Shown here: positions 18,807-28,982 of the stretch, piece by piece | Layout of the letters: the number at the start of each line of letters is the position of its first letter | Numbering within the stretch: the first letter of the stretch is position 1 | Position numbers and translations under genes: made by a program | The notes under the pieces: model-generated | What the model was told of the DNA's origin: nothing | The model's database searches: none | What the model saw: only the letters and a program-made list of their open reading frames with translations | Assembly (NCBI GenBank): GCA_947457465.1 | Contig: CANGWB010000013.1 | Coordinates: 1 to 50,217, forward strand | Length of the DNA: 50,217 nt | From: Chitinophagaceae bacterium | GTDB taxonomy: Bacteria; Bacteroidota; Bacteroidia; Chitinophagales; Chitinophagaceae | Reading direction: 5' to 3'

Positions 18807-20678
18807 CTACTCTGAATCAAGATTTGATAATCGACGCCCTTTCAGTGCTTCGGCAACCGAAAGGTCCATCACTCGTTCTGCTACAGGCCGGGCCTTAGCA
18901 TCCAATTCATCCATGCACAATCTCAACGCCGTAGGGTCGGCAACATTGATGGCAAGTTTCATTGAATTCAACGCCTGTTGAATGAAAACTAATTCTTCAG
19001 ACTTTATGTGTGCCTTGTTTTTTTCCAAAAAAGAAATGGTCTGATCCAACAGTTGCTCCGCCTCTACTTTCAGTTCTGCCCAGAGCCGGTCTGATCTATC
19101 CGCCTCGGCCTGCTGTATGGATTCATCAATCATTTGTTCTACGGTATTGTCATCCAGTCCTAATTTTTCATTGATCAAAATGGACTGTTCCAATCCGCTT
19201 CTTAATTCTTTCGCCGAGACCTTTAAAATTCCATCCGCATCAATTTGAAAAGATACCTGTACTTTGGGCAAACCGGCGGGCATGGACGGAATTCCCCTGA
19301 GTGAAAACGTCGCCAATTCTCGATTGTTTCGAACCAGATCTCGCTCGCCTTGGAATACGGATATGCGAATCCCACTCTGACCATCTTTTTGGGTTGTGTA
19401 CTGTCGAGTAACTCGTGAGGGCACTTTACTGTTTCTGGGAATCAAAACATCCATCAGCCCGCCTGCTGTTTCAATTCCAAGTGATAGAGGCGTAACATCC
19501 AGTAGCAAGAGATCTTTGTTGTGCCCTCCCAGGATATCAGCTTGTACTGCAGCCCCCAACGCTACCACCTGGTCTGGATCTATATGATGACGCACCGGCC
19601 TTTTAAAAAATGCAGCCACTCGATCAACCACTGCGGGTACACGAGTCGAACCTCCGACCAGTACCACTTCGTCAATGCTGTCAACAGAACAACCAGCATC
19701 AGATAATGCATGCTGACAGGAGATTATAGTACGTGAGACTAGGGAGTCTATCAATGACACAAAAGTTTCTCTTGATAAAGTCAATCGATAATTACCTATC
19801 GTGCCAGTGAAAAAGTCGTGGGTTGATAAAAAACATTTAGCATGCTCGGCCATGACTCGAATTTCACCGGCCCGCTCGACAACGAATTCATCAGTCATCC
19901 CCATTTCTGCTGCCCAATAAGCTGCAATTTTCCGATCAAAATCGTCCCCCCCCAAATGAGTGTCCCCATTGGTCGATAATACTTCAAAGATCCCAGATGT
20001 TATTTCAAGTATGGAAATGTCGAAAGTTCCACCACCAAGATCATAAACAGCAACCCTTCGAGTTCCAGAATCATTTCTTCCAATACCATAGGCCAAGCTG
20101 GCAGCCGTAGGCTCATTGATAATCCTCAATACATTTAAGCCCGCCAAACGGCCAGCCTCACGCGTAGCTTGACGTTGTGAGTCATTAAAATAAGCCGGTA
20201 CGGTAATCACTGCTTTTTGAACCGGCTGATTCAAATGTAATTCTGCATTCTGCTTTAGTACTTTAAGGATTTCTGCAGAAAGCTGTTCGGGCGTGAATCC
20301 ATTGGGTCCTAAAGCGATTTGTACCCCCGAGGGCAGATTTGAAAAACGGATGGGATAGGCAAATTGATAGCGATCGGGATCAGATAAAATATCCTGTTGG
20401 GTCACCCCCATAAGCCGCTTTACAGAATACACCACCGATGTTGGATCGGTGGAGATCATATCCCGTACTGATTCCCCAATTTTCATATTGCCACTGGAAT
20501 CGATATGTATTAAGGAAGGAACGGTAGGGATCCCGCTAGGGGCTGGAATGATCTGGGGTGTCTTGGTATTTGGATCAATCCAAGCGATCAAACTGTTCGT
20601 AGTCCCCAAATCAATTCCAACAACAATTTCTTGTTTTTTGAGACTGCCGGACGATAAATCAATAGATATCCTTGACAC
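18807..20678 (-). CDS. hscA: Hsp70-family chaperone, HscA-like
   Basis: 623 residues with the full Hsp70 layout. The ATPase domain (about 1-400) has [40 protein letters not shown] and [10 protein letters not shown]; the substrate-binding domain follows with [14 protein letters not shown], and a helical lid ends the protein. The N-terminal extension before [10 protein letters not shown] and the overall length fit HscA, which releases Fe-S clusters from IscU, better than DnaK, but no hscB, iscU or fdx gene is nearby. The start is GTG at 20678: an in-frame TAG lies just upstream and there is no nearby ATG. A -7 box ends 4 bases before it. A DnaK paralogue is the alternative. Confidence 0.75.
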   Translation of the reverse strand: MSRISIDLSSGSLKKQEIVVGIDLGTTNSLIAWIDPNTKTPQIIPAPSGIPTVPSLIHIDSSGNMKIGESVRDMISTDPTSVVYSVKRLMGVTQQDILSDPDRYQFAYPIRFSNLPSGVQIALGPNGFTPEQLSAEILKVLKQNAELHLNQPVQKAVITVPAYFNDSQRQATREAGRLAGLNVLRIINEPTAASLAYGIGRNDSGTRRVAVYDLGGGTFDISILEITSGIFEVLSTNGDTHLGGDDFDRKIAAYWAAEMGMTDEFVVERAGEIRVMAEHAKCFLSTHDFFTGTIGNYRLTLSRETFVSLIDSLVSRTIISCQHALSDAGCSVDSIDEVVLVGGSTRVPAVVDRVAAFFKRPVRHHIDPDQVVALGAAVQADILGGHNKDLLLLDVTPLSLGIETAGGLMDVLIPRNSKVPSRVTRQYTTQKDGQSGIRISVFQGERDLVRNNRELATFSLRGIPSMPAGLPKVQVSFQIDADGILKVSAKELRSGLEQSILINEKLGLDDNTVEQMIDESIQQAEADRSDRLWAELKVEAEQLLDQTISFLEKNKAHIKSEELVFIQQALNSMKLAINVADPTALRLCMDELDAKARPVAERVMDLSVAEALKGRRLSNLDSE

Positions 20679-20682
20679 GCTG

Positions 20683-20690
20683 CAAAACTA
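20683..20690 (-). promoter_or_regulatory. -7 box immediately before hscA
   Basis: TAGTTTTG on the minus strand fits TAnnTTTG exactly and ends 4 bases before the GTG start, predicting a leaderless mRNA. The -33 element is weak. Confidence 0.5.
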
Positions 20691-20731
20691 CAGAAACAAT
20701 TGACTCCAGATAAATGCGTTTAACGGCATCA

Positions 20732-23700
20732 TTACCTCATGAGATACATTTTTCCATATCCTCTGGAAAAATATCGCTCCGTGAGTTGATTAGGATTCAA
20801 ATCAAGCGATTTACCATCCAGGTGTGTCACCACCCGATATAAATAAATGCCGTTTGCCAACTGCTCTCCAAATTGGTCCGTTCCATCCCAACGATACGCA
20901 GATATGTTCCGACCAATACGCAACGGGCCGAACTCGGCTTGAGTAATTTCTCTAACAACACGACCGGTAACGGTTAATATTTCGAGCTTGAACTGAGCGG
21001 GTGGCTCCTTGCCGGTAAGCGTAAATACAAAGGCAGTCTGGGAGGTGAATGGATTTGGGTAATTAATTAGGTTACTAATAGACGGCTTATTAATAATCTT
21101 GAATGCGACCTTGTAAAATAAATTCCCAGCGCTATTTTCACTACGGTCCTTAGCAGTGACAATCAATTCATATTCACCATCTGTGGAGAAATATGGAGCA
21201 AAGTTTATCTCCGCTTGATTGTTCGCAATTGGCACACTGGTCGCAGGAATAAATTGTAATGTGTCGCCTCGGAAATAAAATCTCTTCAATTGTCCATTGG
21301 GATAACGAACCTGCACTGAAATTAAAGCCGTGTCATTTAATAACATCCATCGGGAATTATCATTCAACAGCATCCGAATAATGGGCTTAGCCGAGATGAT
21401 GTCTTGATCCAGGATATGGATGCCATCAAAAGTAACATCTAGCGTTGGCTGAATGCTATCGGGGCGGATATAAAAGTTTCGACTTAACACATTGTTGAAA
21501 TGATACTGCTCGGGCTGATCATTATCGGGGTTAACATCCAGTAATGCAATATTTGATCCGGGAAGAGAAGCTGTCGGTATTGAGGACTTGACAAGCACAG
21601 TGTCACTAGCCGACAAGGCCCTCAAACGTGGTAAAGGGATCGCATGTGTAACATTCATACGATCAATAACCTGCAATTTAAGGCGGAGACTGTCAAATGA
21701 GACCTGGCTAACATTCCGAAATGGAATTTTTAAATGCTGCGGCTCCCCTAAATCCAGGGTGTCTGAAAACTGAAATTCAGTATTGGGCAATAAAGCACCC
21801 TCTGGAACCGGATCGTACAACAACTGCCAGTTGGATAACTGATAAGGTGTGAACAGGCTGGTGTCCTTAGTCAATAAACGCAACTTCAAGTATGGATACT
21901 GAGAAGCTGAAATGGAACTGATATCTACAGGAGTAACTGTTGCAGGATTTTCATAAAGTACACTGGTATTCCCATTGGCACGGACGCCCAACACTTGTAT
22001 AAATGCAGAATCGGCCGGATTATCGCCTTGTGCATTTATACGAACTTGGTTCCACGCCTTTGCCGGACCAAAAACAGGAGAAGTTACAGTGCCGGTAGAA
22101 TCAGTTGTCTGAAAGGTCGCTGGTAAGCTAATCGCATCATATCTTCCCTGTGAAATGATCTGACGAACAGGATAAGAAGCATTATTTTTTACAAATACAG
22201 CACTTAAAACTTTAAAATCATTCAGGGAGTCGATCACATTTACCCCCTGAGCCCGAAGAGCATGATAAAGCGTGTTTCCTGATCCATAGACAAGTGTGTC
22301 CGCCTTCCAACGATCAACGTATTCGAAAGGAACTCCGTTAATGGCAACTAGACGAAATACAACCAAATTGCTATCTGGAACCTGACTCAAAAACTCCCTG
22401 GCCTTTCTACGACCCGAAGAATCATTACTGTACTCAAAATTCCAAATGCGTGAAGGAGAACATCCTGGGTTCAGGCTTTGATACAATCCCCCCGTACCCA
22501 ACACAGCATTTTTCCAGGGCTTGAAAGATTTTTTATCAAATACATTAAATACAAGAGACCAATAACAAGTGCGCCGTATGTACGGCTCATTGTTGACGGA
22601 GATGGACATGGCAGCGTCTTGAGTGACAGCCGTAACCCACACCCCATTGTATACCATAAGCGTGTTTTGGACAGTATCAAATTTCCAGGCGCCTCGGGTA
22701 TGGTTAATCCGGTTTTTCTCCGATATCTGATGTTGGTAATAGTGCGACTGGCCAAATCCAGCCGAGGAATTTGACTTATATAAAAATGAGGAGGAATTCC
22801 ATATCGGCTCCCCTCCTGAAGGTAATGGAGCCACGCGCCAGTAATAAACAGTGCTGTCAATAAAAGTTAAGTTCGGCGCAAACTCTAGCAGTCCGCCGAT
22901 GCTGGAGATAGTCTGGCTTGCTTTAAATGGAGAATTAAAAAGCATAGTCGTGTCGATCTCCATTCTATATTGCTTTAAGGGAGCGAATGGGTTCGCCGTA
23001 GAAGCTGATAATTTGATATTCCGTGTATTGACAATTGCAAAGTTGTAGGGGAAAATAGGACGAGCTTCATCCTCATAAATGAACACATCCTTTGTTATGC
23101 AATTGTTGGATTCATACAACTCTTCTACGACGTTATCTGGATCCACACAGATTGATATCCTATTCAAGCCCTTATCTCGAAGCGCCTGAATGGGTATGTT
23201 ATAACGAACTGTATCCGAGAACCGGATCCCCGGTATGGTATCGCGCAAGATAACCTGCGTAGATTGATCTGGGTATGTACGTTTTACCTCGACTACTACA
23301 TTTCGATTCAAAGCCTTACCCAAATTTAGAATAGCCGCCTCCACTGAAAAACTAGCATCAGCCACCGATACAAAACTCGGGCTTATACGCACCTGTTGGT
23401 CTTCAATTACATAGTCTGGCTTCGGTGAGGCTCCTTTGAGTGTCAATGCCGGATCTCCATGCAGCGTGGACTGTTCACAATGGAAACGCGCAAAAAAGTC
23501 ATCTTGGGTCGTAAGGTCAAATACATCTGAGATGGATTTTTGCATTATTGACCCGATGGAACCGCCATACTTTGAACTAGAGGCCGCTTTAAGGGTATTT
23601 CCGTGGTATATATCTAAATAATTAACGATACCCAATCCTGTGCTGGCAATAGTGGCTATACTTCCCTTTTGTGGAGCTAGCACAAACTTTTCGGAGATGG

Positions 23701-25756
23701 TCTCTCTAGAAAAAAGCCGTTGCAGATTGAATGTGTAAAAATTACCAGCATTACAGCCAAGAAGCACGAATAATGGATACTTCCCTGTGTTGTTGTAACT
23801 GTCCGGATTATCCAAGTTAAATTCCAGTGTGCTCGCGGAACTATGACCAAAATACGTGAGCATGCCTATCCCTTGTTCAAATAAATTATACATCCTTGCT
23901 GAATTCGCTTGCTCTACAGGGGCGGTTGTTAATTTACTGAACGTATGCACATTGGCTCCATAAAAGGTATCCTTTATAATATTCGTGAAGCCATTCATCG
24001 AAGTTGTAAGTAAATCTCCCAGGGTGCCATCCCCAGATCCAATGACATGCACCACATTTTTCGTCCACGCCTTTTCACTGATCAATGGAGACTGGTAAAC
24101 TAATTGCTGTTCATATTGAATCAACTTATCTAAGTAATAACGAACTTCCTCTGCATTAATTACAGATAAGCGTCCAATGGGAACTTTCGGCCGTACATCC
24201 AATCCCGCATCGGCGGCTAATAAGATATCAGAGGCGGGTGAACCGAACGTTGGAATGAACGAGAGCTTGTTCAGATCCGGATTCGCCAAATTATTTCTGT
24301 TTGAAACATACTCCACACCTTTCCCGATCAATAAAACATTCCTAATCGGTGCTGCAAAAGTGACACGTGCGTAACGAATGAAGTTTCGGACTGACAACGG
24401 ATGCAATCGGATCCCAAATGCAAACTGATCAATCAGCTGATCGATCATATACAACTTGGCAGTATGCCCTCCACCAATCGATGAACTACGATAAGCCCGA
24501 TAGTCCTCGACCGGACTGGTCGCTCCTACATTACCTATCAATGAGGCATGCGAGATCATGAGATAATTTCCCTGATTCGCCAGCAAACCATAGTTAACGA
24601 AATTTCGTTGCGTAACCGAAGTGACCGATTGGGGAATACCCGTCGCCTGCGACATCAACTGTAACCGTCGAACACCAGATGCCGGTAACAACTGCACTTT
24701 TACCACACCTGAAGTTGCGATGTCGCAGAGGTAGCGCTGACCATTGGTCAAGTCATATAAAATCGGTGCCACACCACCATGATTGAATCCTGATATCTCC
24801 AGATAATTCCCAGACGTCGAACCGGAAAGTTGAAACGCAAACTGATTCGCACCTCCGAAATTGAACAGACGAGCGTAAAGCAACTCGATTTGCGCCAACG
24901 CCATGCGATCACTCGAAGTATTCATGTTTCGTATCTCAACCGCAGCTGTTCCACCCGCAAATGCCGTTACCGGAATAGCTACCATACGCCGCACATAATC
25001 AAAATAATCCATGGTAACGTCATCATACTGAGTCCCATTCACCGAAATGGTAAACCGACGAGGATTCAGTGCATTCCCAAGCGCATTTACCCGCAGGATC
25101 GGCGTATTGGCCCCAGCACCGGTAAATGGGAAAAGTCCGGTCAAATTTTCTGAGCGGACCGTACCCTGACCAATATCCGTGGATGTCCAACCCTCCCCCT
25201 GATCATAACTAGAAGAATATACAGCAGATCCCACGATCGCCGCATAGCCCGGATTAATCCGTTGTCTGTAGTAAACCCCCTGCGTGTGATAAAAAAATGG
25301 TTCCGGTGTGGCTCCAGCTACCAGATTATTAGGAGTGGCCGTCAACCGTAAATTGTTACCAGTGGGATTGATCGTTAAGAAATAAGCCGCCGTATCGGTC
25401 TCCAAACTCCATTTATCACTCAACTGATGATCTGCTACCCGATACATGATCTTATCCGGTCGGCCATCATTCATCTCTCCGTAAAACTCAATAAAATCAG
25501 TCGTGCTAAGCGGACCGGTTGGCACGGATGTAAATACGGGCACCTGCTCCCCATTTCGCCATAACTGAAAATGTTCAGCCGGTGTGCTCCCAATACCCAA
25601 TCCAGCTAATACCGACTGATTGATCCGATACAAACCATTTGAACCAACAAAAAACTTATAATAGGTCTTGTTATAATCGATCCACTCGTTATTGAATGAT
25701 TGAGCCTGAACGAATCCAGACCAAGTCAAGAGTACAAAAAATAAAAAACGTTTCAT
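20732..25756 (-). CDS. Type IX secretion sortase-like protein, PorU family (C25 peptidase)
   Basis: 1674 residues, longer than classical PorU, so probably the long PorU2-like form. PorU-type proteases cut the C-terminal signal of type IX cargo at the cell surface. A signal peptide (MKRFLFFVLLTWSGFVQAQ) starts at ATG 25756; the upstream TTG at 25777 would spoil it. The C25 catalytic pair is H638 (YFGHSSAS) and C668 (LLGCNAGNF), with LHGDPALTL closing the domain. A CARDB-like domain (VVEELYESNN) follows, and the end carries a FlgD-like beta-sandwich (YPNPFTSQTAFVF to GIYLYRVV). It follows the PorV/PorQ-like gene by 13 bases. Being a true sortase rather than a secreted protease is inferred. Confidence 0.78.
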   Translation of the reverse strand: MKRFLFFVLLTWSGFVQAQSFNNEWIDYNKTYYKFFVGSNGLYRINQSVLAGLGIGSTPAEHFQLWRNGEQVPVFTSVPTGPLSTTDFIEFYGEMNDGRPDKIMYRVADHQLSDKWSLETDTAAYFLTINPTGNNLRLTATPNNLVAGATPEPFFYHTQGVYYRQRINPGYAAIVGSAVYSSSYDQGEGWTSTDIGQGTVRSENLTGLFPFTGAGANTPILRVNALGNALNPRRFTISVNGTQYDDVTMDYFDYVRRMVAIPVTAFAGGTAAVEIRNMNTSSDRMALAQIELLYARLFNFGGANQFAFQLSGSTSGNYLEISGFNHGGVAPILYDLTNGQRYLCDIATSGVVKVQLLPASGVRRLQLMSQATGIPQSVTSVTQRNFVNYGLLANQGNYLMISHASLIGNVGATSPVEDYRAYRSSSIGGGHTAKLYMIDQLIDQFAFGIRLHPLSVRNFIRYARVTFAAPIRNVLLIGKGVEYVSNRNNLANPDLNKLSFIPTFGSPASDILLAADAGLDVRPKVPIGRLSVINAEEVRYYLDKLIQYEQQLVYQSPLISEKAWTKNVVHVIGSGDGTLGDLLTTSMNGFTNIIKDTFYGANVHTFSKLTTAPVEQANSARMYNLFEQGIGMLTYFGHSSASTLEFNLDNPDSYNNTGKYPLFVLLGCNAGNFYTFNLQRLFSRETISEKFVLAPQKGSIATIASTGLGIVNYLDIYHGNTLKAASSSKYGGSIGSIMQKSISDVFDLTTQDDFFARFHCEQSTLHGDPALTLKGASPKPDYVIEDQQVRISPSFVSVADASFSVEAAILNLGKALNRNVVVEVKRTYPDQSTQVILRDTIPGIRFSDTVRYNIPIQALRDKGLNRISICVDPDNVVEELYESNNCITKDVFIYEDEARPIFPYNFAIVNTRNIKLSASTANPFAPLKQYRMEIDTTMLFNSPFKASQTISSIGGLLEFAPNLTFIDSTVYYWRVAPLPSGGEPIWNSSSFLYKSNSSAGFGQSHYYQHQISEKNRINHTRGAWKFDTVQNTLMVYNGVWVTAVTQDAAMSISVNNEPYIRRTCYWSLVFNVFDKKSFKPWKNAVLGTGGLYQSLNPGCSPSRIWNFEYSNDSSGRRKAREFLSQVPDSNLVVFRLVAINGVPFEYVDRWKADTLVYGSGNTLYHALRAQGVNVIDSLNDFKVLSAVFVKNNASYPVRQIISQGRYDAISLPATFQTTDSTGTVTSPVFGPAKAWNQVRINAQGDNPADSAFIQVLGVRANGNTSVLYENPATVTPVDISSISASQYPYLKLRLLTKDTSLFTPYQLSNWQLLYDPVPEGALLPNTEFQFSDTLDLGEPQHLKIPFRNVSQVSFDSLRLKLQVIDRMNVTHAIPLPRLRALSASDTVLVKSSIPTASLPGSNIALLDVNPDNDQPEQYHFNNVLSRNFYIRPDSIQPTLDVTFDGIHILDQDIISAKPIIRMLLNDNSRWMLLNDTALISVQVRYPNGQLKRFYFRGDTLQFIPATSVPIANNQAEINFAPYFSTDGEYELIVTAKDRSENSAGNLFYKVAFKIINKPSISNLINYPNPFTSQTAFVFTLTGKEPPAQFKLEILTVTGRVVREITQAEFGPLRIGRNISAYRWDGTDQFGEQLANGIYLYRVVTHLDGKSLDLNPNQLTERYFSRGYGKMYLMR

Positions 25757-25769
25757 GGATGGAAGGATT

Positions 25770-26891
25770 TTAATCAACTGCCAGCCGGTTCTTTTTAGGC
25801 TTTATGTCTAATCGAAACGAAAAAACATGCGTGAATAACGGATTGGATTGATTGGCTAGATTGATAAAAGCATAGTCGATCGTTGCCTGCTGTAAACGGA
25901 ATCCGACACCGGCACCTGGCTGAAAGATCCATACTCGCTTTTGGTTCAAGGTGTCACCATCTGCCAAAGCCCGTTGAAAATTATTTACACCCGCCCGCAA
26001 GAAAAATTGATCCTTGATGCTTAGCTCCAAACCCATCTTCGGGTCTACGCTCACCGGATTCGAACTGAACACCGTATTGCGACGCCCATCGAACGTAAGA
26101 TCAGCATTCAGTTCCGCTAATAGATTTGTTTTCTGACCAAGCGAAAGCCGATGCCCCACACCCAGTACCAATCGAGGTGCGGTCAACTCCGAGGACTTGA
26201 CAGGTATTTCATTGTTCGTCAAGTATAATACTTCTTTCTCGGCATCCGTGAACCGAAACGACCAAGTATTGAACGTGGTGGTTACATCCCTCGCCGCGAT
26301 CCCCCATTGCCAAGTAGAACTCCTGTATTGCAAACCAAGGTCCGCTCCAAATCCCCAAGCCTTGGCAAACTTGCCCACACTACGATGGATGACTTTGGCA
26401 TTGGCACCGAATCGCAAGGACCGGCCCTCTTTTTTTGTTTTCAACTCTTGCGCATAGGAAATCAGAAAGGCATAATCTGCCGAAGAAAAAGCCTGGATAT
26501 TATTATAATTCAATGAACCATCCGGCTCCACCAGAAAAAGTGTATTCATGATATCATCGACCGCAAACCGCAAGGCCGTTACCGCCAATGCGCGCTTTTT
26601 ATCAGACGATGATTTGGCGAAATTCAAATAATCATATTTGCCGATACCGGCAAAATAAGAAGCATGCATCAGGTTGATCTGTGGGTCTTCCCCCACGCCA
26701 ATCAAACCCGCCGGATTCCAATACCCCGCTGTACCATCTTGTACGGAAGCTACTTGCGCACCTCCCATAGCCAATCCACGAGCACCGGCACCGATATTCA
26801 GAAATTCATTCGAGTATTTTCGAAACTGACCATAAGTCGTAACCGCCAACAGGCTCGACAATACTAGGAGAAAGATGTTTTTCAAACTCAT
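25770..26891 (-). CDS. PorV/PorQ-family outer-membrane beta-barrel protein
   Basis: 373 residues. A signal peptide ends around TTYGQ (about residue 21). The mature start, FLNIGAGARGLAMGGAQVA, and then TAGYWNPAGL are the hallmark of the PorV/PorQ (FadL-like) barrels. Alternating strands follow and the C-terminus reads THVFSFRLDIKP. PorV carries type IX cargo to the PorU sortase; PorQ is the partner of PorZ. It is paired with the PorU-like gene on the same strand, so it probably serves that protein. PorV and PorQ cannot be told apart here. Confidence 0.78.
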   Translation of the reverse strand: MSLKNIFLLVLSSLLAVTTYGQFRKYSNEFLNIGAGARGLAMGGAQVASVQDGTAGYWNPAGLIGVGEDPQINLMHASYFAGIGKYDYLNFAKSSSDKKRALAVTALRFAVDDIMNTLFLVEPDGSLNYNNIQAFSSADYAFLISYAQELKTKKEGRSLRFGANAKVIHRSVGKFAKAWGFGADLGLQYRSSTWQWGIAARDVTTTFNTWSFRFTDAEKEVLYLTNNEIPVKSSELTAPRLVLGVGHRLSLGQKTNLLAELNADLTFDGRRNTVFSSNPVSVDPKMGLELSIKDQFFLRAGVNNFQRALADGDTLNQKRVWIFQPGAGVGFRLQQATIDYAFINLANQSNPLFTHVFSFRLDIKPKKNRLAVD

Positions 26892-26965
26892 GTCATTGGT
26901 TTACAACGAACAAGGATAAGCGAAAGGACATTGGAGAGACTACTCAAAATTACTGACAAAATCCA

Positions 26966-27000
26966 TTTGAAGGAGCTCTCAGCAAACTAACCTACTTTTG
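26966..27000 (+). promoter_or_regulatory. Promoter for tyrS
   Basis: TTTG (26966-26969) and TACTTTTG (26993-27000) are 23 bases apart. The predicted leader before tyrS is about 50 bases. Confidence 0.65.
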
Positions 27001-27054
27001 ACGTCTATAAAGCTGTTTCCCAGCTAGAAAACTGTAAATCATCGTATTAACCGC

Positions 27055-28332
27055 ATGAACCTGCTCGAAGAACTACGTTGGAGAGGCATGATACAGGACA
27101 TCATGCCCGGCACCGAAGACCAACTGAACCGGGAAATGACCACCGGCTACGTGGGATTTGACCCTACCGCCGACAGCCTCCACATCGGAAGCCTAGTCCC
27201 CATCCTTTTATTGGTTCACCTGCAAAAAGCCGGCCATAAACCCATCGCCCTGATCGGAGGGGCTACCGGGATGGTCGGTGATCCAAGCGGTAAAAGTGAG
27301 GAGAGAAATTTGCTGGATGAGGAAACCCTCAACCACAACATTCGAGGTGTACGTGCCCAACTCGAGAAATTTTTAGACTTCTCTGCAGAAAAACCGAATG
27401 CCGCCGAACTGGTTAACAATTATGACTGGTTCAAAGGGATCGGCTTCATTGATTTTCTACGCGATACCGGTAAGCACATCACTGTCAATTACATGATGGC
27501 TAAGGACAGTGTGAAAAAACGTATCGAAGGGGACTCAGGGATCAGCTATACCGAGTTTGCCTACCAGTTGATGCAGGGATATGATTTTTACTGGCTCCAC
27601 CAACATAAGAATTGTAAACTCCAGATGGGGGGAAGCGACCAATGGGGCAATATGACCACCGGAACGGAACTGATCCGCCGTAAATCAGGCGCGCAGGCAT
27701 TCGTTTTTACTACCCCCTTGGTTACCAAAGCCGACGGCGGAAAATTCGGAAAGACGGAGACTGGTAACATCTGGCTGTCGCCCGAAAAAACATCCCCTTA
27801 CCAGTTCTATCAGTTTTGGCTGAACGCCAGTGATGCCGACGCCCGAAAATGGATACGCCTGTTCACCTTCCTTGACCAGACCACCATTTCGAATCTGGAG
27901 ATGGAACACGATCAAAACCCTTCCAAACGAACGCTTCAAAAAAATCTGGCGGCTGCACTTACAGAGTATGTACACGGATCAGAAGCGTTGCGAACGGCGT
28001 TATTGACAACGGAAAAACTGTTTGCCCAACAGTCCGCTCCGGCAGAGTCTTTAAGTCGCGAAGACCTCCTTGCGATAGAAGGGGTCATTACCTGCTCGCT
28101 GGATCGCTCCAATCTTATAAACGGGATCGACGTAGTCAGCTTTCTTGCCCAAACCGGGATCTTGCCCAGTAAAGGAGAAGCTAGAAAAATGGTAGCGGCC
28201 GGGGGGATCAGCATCAACCGGAAAAAGGTGGAGACTGCCGACATCTTGATCAATACGCAGCAGCTCCTGCACAATGAATTCATCCTGGTTCAGCGAGGTA
28301 AAAAGACATACTACCTGGTACAGTCTGCGTAA
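27055..28332 (+). CDS. tyrS: Tyrosyl-tRNA synthetase
   Basis: 425 residues, class I synthetase charging tRNA-Tyr. The HIGH-type motif is SLHIGSLVP (about residues 41-49), after the Tyr-pocket sequence GFDPTAD. The KMSKS-type loop is KFGKTETGN (near residue 230), with GGSDQWGN before it. A C-terminal S4 RNA-binding domain has GEARKMVAAGGISINRKKV and ends VQRGKKTYYLV. It is single-gene: divergent from the PorV-like gene, with its own promoter, and followed by the tRNA-Gln promoter. Confidence 0.97.
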   Translation: MNLLEELRWRGMIQDIMPGTEDQLNREMTTGYVGFDPTADSLHIGSLVPILLLVHLQKAGHKPIALIGGATGMVGDPSGKSEERNLLDEETLNHNIRGVRAQLEKFLDFSAEKPNAAELVNNYDWFKGIGFIDFLRDTGKHITVNYMMAKDSVKKRIEGDSGISYTEFAYQLMQGYDFYWLHQHKNCKLQMGGSDQWGNMTTGTELIRRKSGAQAFVFTTPLVTKADGGKFGKTETGNIWLSPEKTSPYQFYQFWLNASDADARKWIRLFTFLDQTTISNLEMEHDQNPSKRTLQKNLAAALTEYVHGSEALRTALLTTEKLFAQQSAPAESLSREDLLAIEGVITCSLDRSNLINGIDVVSFLAQTGILPSKGEARKMVAAGGISINRKKVETADILINTQQLLHNEFILVQRGKKTYYLVQSA

Positions 28333-28348
28333 ATCCCTTCCGAAAATG

Positions 28349-28380
28349 TTTGGGAGAAACATCGCTCCACACTATTTTTG
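28349..28380 (+). promoter_or_regulatory. Promoter for tRNA-Gln
   Basis: TTTG (28349-28352) and TATTTTTG (28373-28380) are 20 bases apart, a perfect Bacteroidota pair. Transcription would start about 10 bases before the mature tRNA. Confidence 0.8.
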
Positions 28381-28394
28381 CAACCTCTTCGGAT

Positions 28395-28465
28395 TGACCC
28401 ATGGTGTAACGGTAGCACTACAGATTTTGGTTCTGTCTGTTAAGGTTCGAATCCTTATGGGTCAA
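28395..28465 (+). tRNA. tRNA-Gln (TTG)
   Basis: Acceptor TGACCCA pairs with TGGGTCA, discriminator A. The anticodon loop TTTTGGT gives TTG and the T-loop is TTCGAAT. The 3' CCA is not encoded. It has its own promoter and terminator. Confidence 0.95.
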
Positions 28466-28468
28466 CTT

Positions 28469-28506
28469 AGAACGACCAGCATCCGCTGGTCGTTCTACTT
28501 TTTTCG
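28469..28506 (+). terminator. Intrinsic terminator after tRNA-Gln
   Basis: A perfect 12-bp stem (28469-28480 with 28485-28496, loop ATCC) is followed by TACTTTTTT. It begins 3 bases after the tRNA. Confidence 0.92.
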
Positions 28507-28649
28507 CCAAATGATCCCTACCTCAACACCTGCCCCTTGAGACGCCGCGATTACATTTACATCGGATTTCATTTCTTCAGCATCATTGCCCTGGCCCTGC
28601 TCTCCAACACAGCCATTTTTTTCTGACCAATGAGTTTTGTGTAGAATTC

Positions 28650-28982
28650 ATGGATTGGTCCGACCAAGGAAAACCAGTCACCAAGTTTTTCATCATCGCC
28701 CTCACCTCTCTATCGCTGATGGGCGTTCTTCTCATTGTAAGCTATCCGTTACAATGGTTGCGTTCTATTTTACTCGGCTGGCTCCACATGAATCGGTTCA
28801 TGGGAAAAACCTATTTTTTTATCCTGCTGGCGAATTTGATCTGCGGACTCATTTACGTGTGGATCACACTCCCCTCCTCGAATTATTGGACCTTTGTAGA
28901 AATGCTGCTGATATCGATGATGCTGATTCAGCTTAATTGGTTCTTTCTCTATGAATCAGAGGACCAGCCTGGTAATCATTGA
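28650..28982 (+). CDS. Small membrane protein of unknown function
   Basis: 110 residues with three predicted membrane spans (about residues 13-35, 53-74 and 82-103) and short charged ends (MDWSDQGKP, ESEDQPGNH). I recognise no family. Its stop abuts the stop of the convergent rfbD in a shared TGATCA, leaving no room for a terminator. No clear promoter is seen, but an open hydrophobic stretch lies just upstream (about 28536-28626). The composition and tight junction favour a real gene, but a spurious frame is possible. Confidence 0.55.
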   Translation: MDWSDQGKPVTKFFIIALTSLSLMGVLLIVSYPLQWLRSILLGWLHMNRFMGKTYFFILLANLICGLIYVWITLPSSNYWTFVEMLLISMMLIQLNWFFLYESEDQPGNH

